Assembly (NCBI GenBank): GCA_001662425.1
Contig: BDDC01000611.1
Location: 10,908 to 26,895 of the forward strand
Direction: 5' to 3'
From: Chlamydomonas sphaeroides
Taxonomy: Eukaryota > Chlorophyta > Chlorophyceae > Chlamydomonadales > Chlamydomonadaceae
Length of the DNA: 15,988 nt
The position numbers and the translations under genes were made by a program. Each line of letters starts with the position of its first letter. The stretch's first letter is position 1. Shown piece by piece: positions 1 to 9,745 of the stretch. The notes under the pieces were generated by a model. It did not search any database and was not told the DNA's origin. It saw nothing but the letters and a program-made list of their open reading frames with translations.

Positions 1-3000
1 CAGGTCAGGTTGCAACACAAGCACTTGACTTTGAGCTTGTTTGTTAAAAGCCCAGCCCCTCCCCCAGCCCACCTGCAGCAGCGTGGCCAGTGCCGGCAGC
101 AGCATGTCGCGCTCCGTAGTCTTGCCCGTGGCGTGCGCCTCCAGGAACTTGAGCACCACGTTCTTCAGGTACAGCGTGTCCAGAGGCGGAGCGCCGCCGC
201 TGCCGCCATGGCCCGCTGCGCCGTTTGACGCCGGCGCCGGCGCCGCACGCTCCGGCCGCCCTGCGCCCAGGTTGTACAGCCCGCCGCCGCCCACCTTGTT
301 CTGCACCTGCCACTTGGGGGTCATGACCGTGGTGGCGGTGGGGGGCGCGGAAGAGGAGGCGCCGCTGCCAGAGCGCTCACGTGCTGCCATCGCCGCGGCC
401 GCGGCGCTGGCGGCGGCGGCCTCCTCCGCCTGTGCCGTGGCGCGCTGGCGGGCGGCCTCCAGGTCATCCCGGAGGCCGGCGGAGCGCGCTTGTGACTCGG
501 CCAGCGCCGCGCGCAGGGACTGCAGCTGGTCGGCGGCGGAGCTGGCGGCGGCGGAGGACTCAGCGCTGAGCAGTGAAAGCTCCTCTGTCTGAGGGGCGGG
601 GCCGGCGGCGGCGCGCGCAGGACGGGGCGGGCCGCGAGGGTCAGGTTCAGGGGTTCGAAGGTTGTGGGGACAGAGCGCTGGGACTGCAATGGCAGCGAGG
701 TTGGAGCACCCTCTTGCGCCAATGTGGTTCTGCTGCTTTGACAAGGTAATTATTCAACAGTGGTTATTTGCGCGGTTGCCAGGCTGCGGGGCCGCGACGG
801 TGGCGGTTGCATGCGCAGTTGCGGGCCAGGGCAGCAACACCACCCTGCGCTCCTGCAACTCTGCTTGCCAGGCACCGGGTCGGCTCCGGACTCGCGAACG
901 GCGCCCCAAGCCGCTTGCCTTGGCCTGCAGCGCCTCCCGCGCCTCGGCCGCCTCCCGCACCGCCGCCTCCGTGCGCAAGCGGGTGGCCCCCAGCGCCGCC
1001 TCCGCCTCCGCCGCGCGCCGCTCGAGCCGCTCCACCTCCTGCCGCAGCGCCTCGGGCCAAAGCGCGCGGCTGGACAGCACCGCCCCGCAGCGCCTCTCCA
1101 CCTCGGCGGACACAGCATGCTCCGCGGCACGGGCGCGGCCCTCGGCCGCACGGAGGGCATCCTGGAGAGCCGGGTTAGGCGGAGTACGGGGAATGACAGG
1201 GCAATGCACCGCGGCATTGGAGCAACATCAAAAGGCTCTCGGGCCGGCCGCGCTTGTGCACGTGCGGCGCCACTGCCTGCAGCAAACGCCTGTGTCGGAG
1301 TGCCTCGAGCGCACCTCGGCCTCCTCCGCTCGCGCGGCGTGGTCGGCGGACTTGGCCTCGGCCGCCGACAGCAGCGCCGCCAGCGCCAGTAGCTCCTCCT
1401 CCTGCCGCGTCTTGGCCTCCGCGAGCTCGCCGCACACCTGCGCCGGCAGCAGCCCAGCCCACATCACCCACCGCCGCCACCGTCACCCCTGCTGCACCAC
1501 CCCGCCCCATGCACCAGCCCCAAACCCCCGACAAAACCCCTCCACGCACACACCGTGTTACTACATGTGCCCATGCCTGAACGCACCTTTTTGTAGTGCG
1601 CCGCCACCTCCACCTCCATGCGGCTCTCGCCCAGCCGCGCCGTCATCTCCATGTTGGCGGCCGCCAGCTCGTCCGCGCGCCGGCCCAGCGCCTCCGCGTC
1701 CTCCAGCGCACACGCCAGCTCCGCCTCGCGCTGGCGTAGGGCCTGGCGCAGGTGGCGTGCGGGCAGGCCGGCGGAGGGCAACAGGGGGTTCGCACAGGCA
1801 GGTGGCGTTGCCACTAGGGGAGACTGAGCGCCATGGGCCCGCGGGATACACGCGCCAGAGGGGGCCCGCTCGCGGCAAGGGAGGGCGCCTACCTGCAGCT
1901 CCGCCTCCAGCTGCCGTACGCTGGCCTGGGCTACTGTAAGGTCCGCCTGGCAGGAAGGCACCGCGGGGCCGGCAGCGGGGGGTGGGGGCTTGTTCATGGA
2001 CGGGGAGAGGCCCACCAGGCAGGCGGACTCACTGACCAGACTGCATAGCCAGCCAGCCTCGGGGGCGCCGCCGATAGGGCGTGCAGCTGACCCGCCGGTC
2101 ACCCACCTGCGTCGTCTCCAGCGACTGCCGCAGGGCGTTGGCCTCCTCGCGGGCCTCGATCGCCGCCCGGCTCTCCTCGCCAGCAGCCGCCGCGGCCGCC
2201 TCCCGAGCCACCTCGGCCGCCGCCGCCGCCCGCAGGGCCTCCTCCAGCTCCGCTATGTGTGCCTGCGCTGTGGCGGCCTCCTTGCTCAGCGTCTTATGTT
2301 GCGCCTGCGCCCAAGACGCGGCAAGACAGCAACTTCAAGATGCGTTGTCAACCCAGCACGACCAAGTTAGCGATTTAACCCATAGCTTTGCCAACTGTAA
2401 GGCGCATAGTGGGCATTTCATAGGGTTGCGTCGGACATAGAGAAGCTAGCGCACAGCCCCATCGCCATCGAGCACTGCACGGCCCCCGCTCCTGTTACCA
2501 AAGCCCCTGCGCCCCCGCACCCCACCTGCAGTGCCTTGAGCTCGCCCTCCAGCCGCGTGGCCCTCGCCTCGGCCCTGGACGCCCTGCGGCCCTCCTCCTT
2601 GTTGGCCTCCTGCAGCTCCAGCACCATGTCCTGCAGCTGAGCCAGCTGGGCAGCGGCCTCGGCGCCGTCGGGGCCTCTGTCGCGGGGCAACATGCAGGGC
2701 GGTGCGACACGAGCATGGCTGGCACGGCAGAGCAACGCAAACGGGGCTCGCGGCATTCATGCATCGGTTGTCACCCCACGGCACCACCACCACAGCAGCA
2801 GCCGGCGGATGGGAGGGAGGGACCAGATGCGAAGATGGGAGGGAGGGCCCAGATGCGAAGATGGGAGGGAGGGCACAAATGCGACGGGCGCTCCGCACCT
2901 CCGGCGTCCCGAAGCCGCCTGCTGTTGCTGCTGTTGCTGCTGCTTGGCGAGCGCCGCCTTGAGCTCCGCCAGCTGCTTGCGCTGCTCCTCCACCTGCTCC

Positions 3001-4187
3001 TCCAGCGCAGCCACCTGCTGCCGAGCGGCGGCGTCCTGCGGGGCACGCAGCGCGGCGGGCGGCAGCCGTCGACACCACAGCTGCTTCCGCGCAATGTCGC
3101 CACGCGGCACCCGACCCACGTCGTCCCCCAGTCAGCGGAGCGCCCGTACGCTGCAACCACAGCCAGGAGCCCACCTGGCCGCAGGCCGCTCCTCCGCCCG
3201 GCAGCGCGAGGTCCAGAAAGCTCAGGCGGCTGGGCACCGCCGAGCTCCCTCCTGGCGCGGCCGAGGCGCCTGGCGAGGGAGCCGCGGCAGCGCTCGGCCC
3301 GGCGTCACCGACCGCCCCTGCGCCGGTGCGCGCGCTGCCGTCAGACGAGGCTGCCGCCGATGCGGCAGCCGCGGCGCGTTGGCCCCTGTTCGGCGGCGTG
3401 GACGGAGGAGGCAGCGAGGGGGCCACAGTGAAGCACGGCGCGGTGCTCTCATGCTCCAGGCCTGGTACCTGCGGTCATCATACGCTTTCGCCCCGGGTAG
3501 CGCCCGCTTGCCGGCCCTCATGCTATTAGCGCTCACGTCTTGGCAACGTTCTGCAGGCGCTGTATCTCGAAGCGCAGCTCCTGAACCTGCACCTCGGACG
3601 CCGCCAGCAGCACGCTGGCGACGCCCTCGTGCGTCTCGGCCAGCTCCGCGGCGACGCGCAGGGCCTCGGCCACCTCCACATCCAGCTTGGCGTCGTCCAC
3701 ACCATGTCGCAGGAGTACCTGCACCACGGCGGCAGGCGTGGCTCAGCACCTGCAGCCGCATAGCTGCCGGAACAGCCGGTGACACCCTGGCCGCGGCCCC
3801 AGTCGCCCTGCACCTTCTTCAGCGCCGCGATGGTGTCCAGCAGCTCCCGCTTTTCACGGAGATGTGACTTGTTCTGCGCAAGAAGTCAAGGGCATCAGGA
3901 ACGGTGTGGAGGATGGAGGGCTTGGGCGGAGGACTTGACAAGGGGGTGCGCGGGCGTGGGCAAGGGGTTGCGCGTGCCCCGTTCGTCAAGTCCGCAAGCA
4001 ACCTGTGCTCCGCAACACGCACCAACGCTTGCAGATCCGCCTTTTCAAAATAGCGGAGTTTGCGCGCGCTCTCGATTGGCAAGCGCAGGTATTGCCGCTC
4101 GCCCTGTTGCGGTGCCTGAGTCTGCTGGGGCGCTGGAGGGCCGGCAGGCGCCGCTGGAGCCTTTAAAAGCGACACGAGCTTGTCCAT
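1..4187 (-). CDS. GRIP-domain golgin, coiled-coil Golgi tether (3' end outside window)
   Basis: Golgins of this type are long coiled coils bound to trans-Golgi membranes through a C-terminal GRIP domain that binds the GTPase Arl1, and they capture vesicles. Twelve exons were joined by eye: 4187-4023, 3873-3814, 3718-3537, about 3468 or 3445 to 3175, 3035-2899, 2676-2526, 2304-2107, 1946-1893, 1742-1587, 1437-1315, 1161-919 and 588-73, giving about 750 residues. The start is the ATG at 4187-4185, followed by DKLVSLLKAP and a Pro/Gln-rich stretch. The middle is heptad-like Glu/Ala/Leu/Gln sequence, including a Q8 run coded near 2930. The last visible exon carries LYLKNVVLKFLEAH and ERDMLLPALATLLQ, the first half of a GRIP domain, with the Tyr known in the family to contact Arl1. 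A phase-0 donor at 72 leads into an intron running off the window. Exon phases agree at every junction except exon 3 to exon 4, and exon 11 appears to use a GC donor. The family call is firm; the subtype is not recognised. Confidence 0.84.
2808..2885. repeat. 26-base G-rich tandem repeat, three copies, in a golgin intron
   Basis: Copies begin at 2808, 2834 and 2860, each starting GATGGGAGGGAGGG and ending near CAGATGCGAA. The third copy differs at a few bases. The array lies wholly in the intron between exons 2899-3035 and 2526-2676 of the golgin gene, so it does not affect the protein. The G runs lie on the strand opposite to the transcript's sense strand. Confidence 0.85.
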
Positions 4188-4446
4188 CACTGCAGGTTGC
4201 GGTGGTGCTTATGAGTTGGTCAGTCGCATCGGTCACAGTCGCGAACAAACTCAAGGATGATACATCAGCAAGTTGAATACTTTTACGTGCACGAGTGTAA
4301 ATGGTTACATAATCACCGTTGTCGCCGAATATTGACACGCTTTGACCCGCCCCACCTGCCCCAACCTGCCCGTGCGCCATGCTTGGTGCCCGACCACCCC
4401 GCAATGTAGACGATGCGCCCTCTGCCTGAATCGGACCCCACCTGAT

Positions 4447-4454
4447 CTTTTATA
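4447..4454 (-). promoter_or_regulatory. TATA-box-like element upstream of the golgin gene
   Basis: The minus strand reads TATAAAAG here, about 260 bases before the golgin ATG. It stands in a locally AT-richer stretch of otherwise GC-rich DNA and lies beyond the candidate poly(A) signal of the upstream kinase gene, so it is well placed for a core promoter. Eight bases can match by chance, so the role is inference. Confidence 0.45.
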
Positions 4455-4827
4455 GCAGGCACGCATGCGGTCTTCAAAGCAACCCCCGATTAGGCGGCTA
4501 GCTTCCAATAAGTAAACAAGCGGCCAGCCTAATTGAACTAAAAGCGAAGCCCACCGTAGCCACCTCTCTGCGATGTTGGAGGGGAGAGACACGAGGGCAA
4601 GTAGGCCGCAAGCCATGAGCCTGTGACAAGGTGGTGGGTGCCTCTGCAGCATGCAGAGGATTGAAGGGTGCTGCAGGACCTTGAGCTGTAGAACAGCGTG
4701 GTACAGGGGAGACCCTGGCGTAGTAGGTCATTGGAGGGTACCTTGACATCGAAGCTGGCTAGCCCTGTGTGAGAACTCATGCGGGTCAAGGACCTGCGGG
4801 TTCGGGGTCGGGAGGGCTCTGACCTCG

Positions 4828-4832
4828 TTACA
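4828..4832 (-). terminator. Candidate TGTAA polyadenylation signal for the kinase gene
   Basis: TGTAA is the usual green-algal poly(A) signal. This is the first minus-strand copy I find downstream of the kinase stop at 5788, and it would imply a 3' UTR of about 950 bases, which is long but known in green algae. A second copy is at 4305-4309, but that lies past the TATA-like box of the golgin gene. Confidence 0.4.
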
Positions 4833-5357
4833 GACACGGCGACCAAGCATGCCTCTACAACACCCCCGGCCCGCAGCCATGCGGCACGGCCCAGCGTACT
4901 TCCGCTTTTTGTAGCCCTTCCACGCCCTCGCAGCTCAGGCCAGGCTCGCGGCTCCCCTCGCTCCTCAGGACTCCTGCAACCCAGCCGCATGAGTGGCCTC
5001 CACGGTGTGTCGTAGGTGGCGCGCACGCCGCAACACGAGCTGCGCACCCCCACCGCTGCCCTCCGCGCAACCCACCTCCGGCCCGCACGCTGTCCAGCCA
5101 CCCCGCCGCCGCACCCCTGCAACCCGCCCGTGCTCACACGGCATCCCCTCATCGGTTTGCTCTTGACTTCCCGTTCATCCCGGCAGCCTGCTCGAGCCTC
5201 CAGAGGCGCGGGACACGCTGGCCCCGCTGCGCGAGCCGGGCATCCGACGCAACGGTGACAACGCCCCCAGGCAGCCATGACCGTGGCGCCCTGTGCCCTC
5301 CCGGACAAGCAAGTCCCCAGCCAATCCGGATGTTTCATATCCAGATGTTTGTCAGTG

Positions 5358-5385
5358 CCAAACCCTTAGTACCAAACCCTCAGTG
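5358..5385. repeat. 14-base direct repeat, two copies
   Basis: CCAAACCCTTAGTA is followed directly by CCAAACCCTCAGTG. Just before it, TCCGGATGTTT (5325-5335) and TCCAGATGTTT (5340-5350) form another imperfect pair. Both lie in the presumed 3' UTR of the kinase gene. The CCCTTAG and CCCTCAG cores look faintly telomere-like, but two copies are too few to call that. Confidence 0.55.
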
Positions 5386-5707
5386 CCAAGCCAAGACCAG
5401 CCCATGCGAGTGATCACATCATGGGCTAACCCACGCCATACTTCAGACGCAGCCGTCAGCAGTTGCGGCCAATAGAGCAGTCGCCGGCTGCCGCGGCCAA
5501 CACCGCATGATCCTGGCGGGTCGGGCGCGGCGCTCTGTACAGCAAAACCGAGCGTGGCGTGGATCGCCCGCCTCGTTGTGCCATTGTTGCCGGTGCGGTC
5601 CATGCACCCATGCGCAGCTGGGACAGGTTTGGAGTATGCAAGTGCCCACACGCGTACATGCAGCGCCGGGCTCGTTCTCGCCGCAGCGCCAAGATACGCC
5701 ATGATAA

Positions 5708-5735
5708 TACTAGTCGTAGTGGTAGTAATAGTAGC
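5708..5735. repeat. AGT/GTA-rich low-complexity tract
   Basis: The sequence here is mostly AGT, GGT and GTA triplets (for example TAGTCGTAGTGGTAGTAATAG). It begins about 53 bases after the kinase stop codon in transcript order, so it would be transcribed in the early 3' UTR as an ACT-rich stretch. No function is assigned. Confidence 0.5.
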
Positions 5736-5787
5736 AAAATGGAAGACAGCTCATGACAAGCCCAAGCTTCGCCCCCGGCCGCGATGA

Positions 5788-8700
5788 TTAGGCCTGCGGC
5801 ACAACGGCCTGCGGCTGCGCCTTCTGGGTGCAGCCGGCGGCGCACGACATGTCGACCGGCGTGCCGTTTTGTGGCGGGGTCGTTCGTTCCTCCAGCATCA
5901 CCGTCACCGCCTGCGCGAGGGGCGGCCAAGACACGGGACGCGCGAACAAGTCTCAGCCGCAGCGCACACGCCAGGCTGGCTCCCGCGCCGCGGGGGGCAG
6001 CCGCCACATGCCTCGGCCCCAGGGCCCCCTGCGCCCCACTCACCTCGGCGCTCGCCTCCAGCGTCCCCTCCCCGGTGCTTTCCCCCGCGCCCATGCGGCC
6101 CGAGCAGCGGCAGGCCGCCCCCGGGCTGCTGCAACCGCCGCAGGCGCTGCTGCAGGCGGTGCCGCCGCGCTGCTCGCTGGCGCCGCCGCTGCCGCACTGC
6201 TCCTCCAGCCCGCCCTGCTCCACGTCGCTGTCGCGCCGGACGGCTCCGCCAGCGATGCCGTTGCCCGCCAGCAGCGCGCCACTCTGCCGGGACAGGGGGG
6301 ACGAGCCGAGGGGGCAGGGCCGCAGCGGCCGCGGAGCGCTCAGCAAGGGCGCGTCACGCAGCGCCGCCGCCTCCGCCATCGCCGCGGGGCTCCGTTGCCG
6401 GGGGCTGCAGCCGGGGCGCGAGGCCGGGGGTTCCTCCCCCACCTTGGTGCGCCGCGCCACCGCCACCAGGTCCACCACCAGCACCTCGCTGTCGCAGGGC
6501 GAGGGCAGCATGTCGAAAAGGGAGGAGGGGCAGGAGGCAGCAGCAGCGGCAGCAGCAGCAGCCGGGGCGCCCGCCGTGGGCGTCGCCGGGTCCACGGCCC
6601 CGTCGGGCAGGGCCGCAGCGGCGACGGCGTCCGCAGCCGCGGCGACTGCCCCTTCGGGTGCGCCCGCCGCTTCAGCCATGGCCGCCACGGCCTCCTGCAG
6701 GCTGAAGCTGCCGGCGCGCGAGCGGCTGGCGCTGGGGCTGCCCTCAAAGTCCATCTCTCTGATGGCGCTGATGGCGCGGTGCGTGCGCACGCCGCCCGAT
6801 ACGCGCGCCGCCGCCGCCGCCCCGCCGTGCGGCTGGCCTGCCAGCACCGCCAGGTCGTGCACCGCCTTGTTACGGCGCTTGGCCTGCGCGGGTCGGCAGG
6901 CGGCGTGGCTCGTTGTTGTAGGAAAGAGCCAGCGTAAGGGCCCAAGGCGGGTACTTGGCAGGCAGGAAGGGACTGGGCGCGCTCACATGCCGACGGGGCG
7001 GCGCAGATACGCATGGCTGCATGTCTCGCCGCTCGTGGGTCGTCGTCCGCCGGCATCCCACAGCCAAAGGCATCGTGCCGCACCTGCTCGTCGCTGGCCG
7101 CCTGCAGCACCTGCTCCACCCGGCTCTGCCGCAGCTCCAGCTCCTGAGGCAGGCCAGGGGGGGCTCCCAGCGATTCGGCCACAAGTTACCCCAGCACCGG
7201 GCAAGCAGCCCGGGCACAAGCGGAGGCCAGGTGGGGCTGCGGCACGCGCGGCGCGGGCGCCGGCCCACCTGCAGCGCGGCGTCCAGGTGCTGCGGCAGCG
7301 GGTCGGTGAACCAGGGGTGGGCTCGGATGTCGGCGACGGTGGCGCGGCGGGACTCGTCCAGGCATAGCATCTGAGGGGTGAGGGGGCAGCAGCAGGGGCC
7401 GGCAGGGGGCCAAGGCGAGGTTGGCGAGTGCATGGCGCGCCACGCGCGGCCGGGGCCGTCATTTGCACACCGTGCGAGCAGCCTCTCGAGTCCAGTGGCG
7501 CACCCGGAGCCCCACGGAGCCAAGTTCCCTCGCTGCCGCTCACCTTGTTGAGCAGGTCCCTGCAGGGGGCGCTGATGAGCTTGACGTGCTCAGCCACCCG
7601 GGGCGCCTGCTGCCAGTCCACCCCGCCCTCCTTCATCTGCTCCATGTACACCTGCGCCGGCGACACGGAGGGCACAGGGGCGGGGGCCGGCATGCTTAAG
7701 CGAGGTCACGAGGCGACTAGGCCACAGATGCTTGGTGGGGCCCTGTATCATGCGGTAGTGGCGCTCGAGGAGCGCCGCCACGGATCCATGCACCCCGTCC
7801 TCGGCGCCCGACGGCCAGAGCCCCTGTCCCCCCGGGGGCCCACCTCGATGTGCGCGCCCGAGCTGTTGGGGTCGGGGTGGCCGGCGTGGTCGTAGGGGAA
7901 CATGCCCAGCAGCATGGCGAACAGCATGACGCCGCACGCCCACACGTCGGCCGCAGTGGCACTGTAGGCGCTGCCCTCGCGCTTCGAGTTGAGCAGCTGC
8001 GGGCGGGCGGGCAGGTCAGGGGGCGCCGCGTGTCAGGCCAGGCGGCCAGGGCAGCGGCGGTGCAGCTATGCAGCGACCAGCTGGCGCTTCAGCCAGCCCG
8101 AGCTGCGCCAACCCCTCGGCCGCAGGCACCCGCTGCCCGCCTGCCCCTGCCGGCCCCCACCTGCGGGCTCATGTAGACGGGCGTGCCGATGCGCGTGTGC
8201 ATTTGGCTGTTCTCGTTCCAGCCCTTGGCGAAGCCAAAGTCGATCAGCTTTAGCGCGGGCGGGCGGGCGCCCGACAGCACCACGTTGCACATCTTGAGGT
8301 CGCGGTGCGCCACGTGGCTGCGGTGCAGGTACTCCACCGCGTTGATCAGTTGCTGCGGGCGGCGCGGGAAGGGGCCAGGCACGGAAGGGCAGGGCGGCGG
8401 CGTTGGCCAGGTCCTGCAGACACGGTTTGGCCCGGGCGCCTCGCCAGGGGTGTGGCCATGACGGCCCGGGCGGTGCGGGTGCTCAGGTGCGACGGTGCTC
8501 TGGCTGCCGGTCGGCACCTCCGCCTCCACCCGTCCTGCCCTGCTCCCAGGTCGCCCCACTGCGCACCTTGAAGAAGTACCTCGCCTCGGCCTCCTCCAGG
8601 AACAGCCCGCCCAGCACCGTCTTGCCGCGCCGCATGACGTACTGCGTCAGCGTGCCGCCCTCCACGTACTCCATCACCTGCAGGCCCCGAGACATAGGAG

Positions 8701-9745
8701 GTGGGAAGAGGGGTGCAGAATGGGGTATGATAGCACTGTGGGGGTACAGGACGAGTAGGAGCAGGCCGCTCCCTACACAGGGAGCACAGCGAACGTGCGG
8801 CGCCTGCGGCTGCCGCTGCGGCCCCCGGCCCCCCGCACCAGGCCCAGGTGCGAGCGGCTGAGCAGCGCCGACTCCACGCCCACAAGACCCAGGTGGCCCT
8901 CTGCCAGCTGGGCCTGCAGCTGAGGGGCCACGCAAGAGGCAGGGCGGCGGTGGGTAGGAGGGCGGGATGCGGGGTCAGCACAGCAAGGGCGTGACGGCAG
9001 GAGGAGCCTTGGCGGGCCGTGTCATGCCGCCCCTGCCGCACGGCACCGGGGCCTGCTGTCTCGAGTACCCAGGCAGCGCAGCGCGCGCCTCGGCCACCGA
9101 CCTCGGTGCCTTCACCCTGCCCCGCCCGCCGCCGCTCCCGGTGCTGCCGCACCTGTATCTCCTGGCTGACCATGGGCACCAGCACCTTGGCCAGCGGCCG
9201 CGACATGAACTTGATGGCCACCCGGCGGGAGGTGCGCACGTCCTGGGGAGGCGGCGAGGCGGGGAGGCAGGGAGGCAGGCTCGCACCGTGCGCGGCGCGA
9301 CCCAAATACCGCTGTGACCCCTGCCCCGCCGCACAGGCACGCAGCCACACACTGCCGCTGCGGCGGTGCAGCACAGCCACCCTGCTGGCACGGCCTGGCT
9401 GCCCATACTTGCAGCCAGCCACGGGGCTGCGCGGCCCGCAGCGCCACAGCAGTGTAGGCGGGGGGCTGACCCCAACACGCCACCGCTGCCGCCGCGCCGC
9501 CGCACCTGGCAGAGCCACGTCTGGCCGGAGCCTCCCTCGCCCAGCATCTCAATGACGCGGTACAGCGAGGAGATGCCAAAGTCGGGCGGAGGGGGCTTTT
9601 CCTCGATGGCGGCCGGGCCGCGCATGCTGAGCAGGCGCTTGGCCTTGTGCTGCGAGCTCTCGCCCGGCAGCGAGCCCTTGCCGCTGACGTCGCGGTGGCG
9701 CGCGCCATCACCACCGCCCGCGCAGGCGCTGGCACAGGCGCCCAT
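5788..9745 (-). CDS. Ser/Thr protein kinase, SnRK2/CAMK-like, with predicted acylated N terminus
   Basis: It would transfer phosphate from ATP to Ser/Thr of unknown targets. Eleven exons join in one frame with all ten introns in phase 0: 9745-9506, 9242-9153, 8919-8839, 8677-8567, 8352-8161, 7996-7844, 7651-7544, 7370-7269, 7143-7084, 6883-6044 and 5910-5788. This gives 699 residues and a TAA stop. Visible motifs are the glycine loop LGEGGSG (68-74), VAIK Lys91, helix-C Glu108, hinge MEYVEGG (139-145), HRDLKMCN (190-197), DFG (212-214), GTPVYMSPQ (230-238), DVWACGV (255-261) and the RAT/HPWF end near 334-345. The APE motif reads SPQ. The N terminus MGACASAC has Gly2 plus Cys4 and Cys8, the pattern for myristoylation and palmitoylation, so membrane attachment is predicted. 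Residues 380-699 form a Ala/Ser/Pro-rich tail with no recognised domain. The activation-loop and C-lobe sequence resembles plant and algal SnRK2 kinases, but the family assignment is from memory. Confidence 0.87.

Larger units (their letters stand above)
4191..5787. other. Intergenic region: kinase 3' UTR and golgin upstream region
   Basis: This 1.6 kb lies between the kinase stop codon and the golgin start, both on the minus strand. No frame in it shows a recognisable domain or a plausible set of spliced exons. It holds a TTACA (minus-strand TGTAA) at 4828-4832, a TATA-like box at 4447-4454, a short direct repeat at 5358-5385 and an AGT/GTA-rich tract near 5708-5735. GC is lower in the 4200-4520 part than in the neighbouring exons. 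Confidence 0.6.

Noticed and set aside
662..1939. A 425-codon plus-strand open frame
   Set aside because: It runs antisense across several golgin exons and introns, is Ala/Ser/Arg-rich and has no domain. The minus-strand exons have good splice sites and heptad structure.
2808..2885. Possible CRISPR array
   Set aside because: The repeat is continuous with no unique spacers, and the context is a eukaryotic intron.
4538..5338. A 266-codon minus-strand open frame between the kinase and golgin genes
   Set aside because: It has no recognisable motif and no splice context, and it falls in the presumed kinase 3' UTR. I do not regard it as coding.
5358..5385. Possible interstitial telomere repeat
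   Set aside because: Only two imperfect 14-base copies are present and they do not match the green-algal telomere unit in series.
5784..7367. A 527-codon plus-strand open frame opposite the kinase tail
   Set aside because: It is antisense to the long Ala-rich kinase exon (6883-6044) and further exons. Its protein is Pro/Ala/Arg low complexity, as expected from GC-rich antisense.
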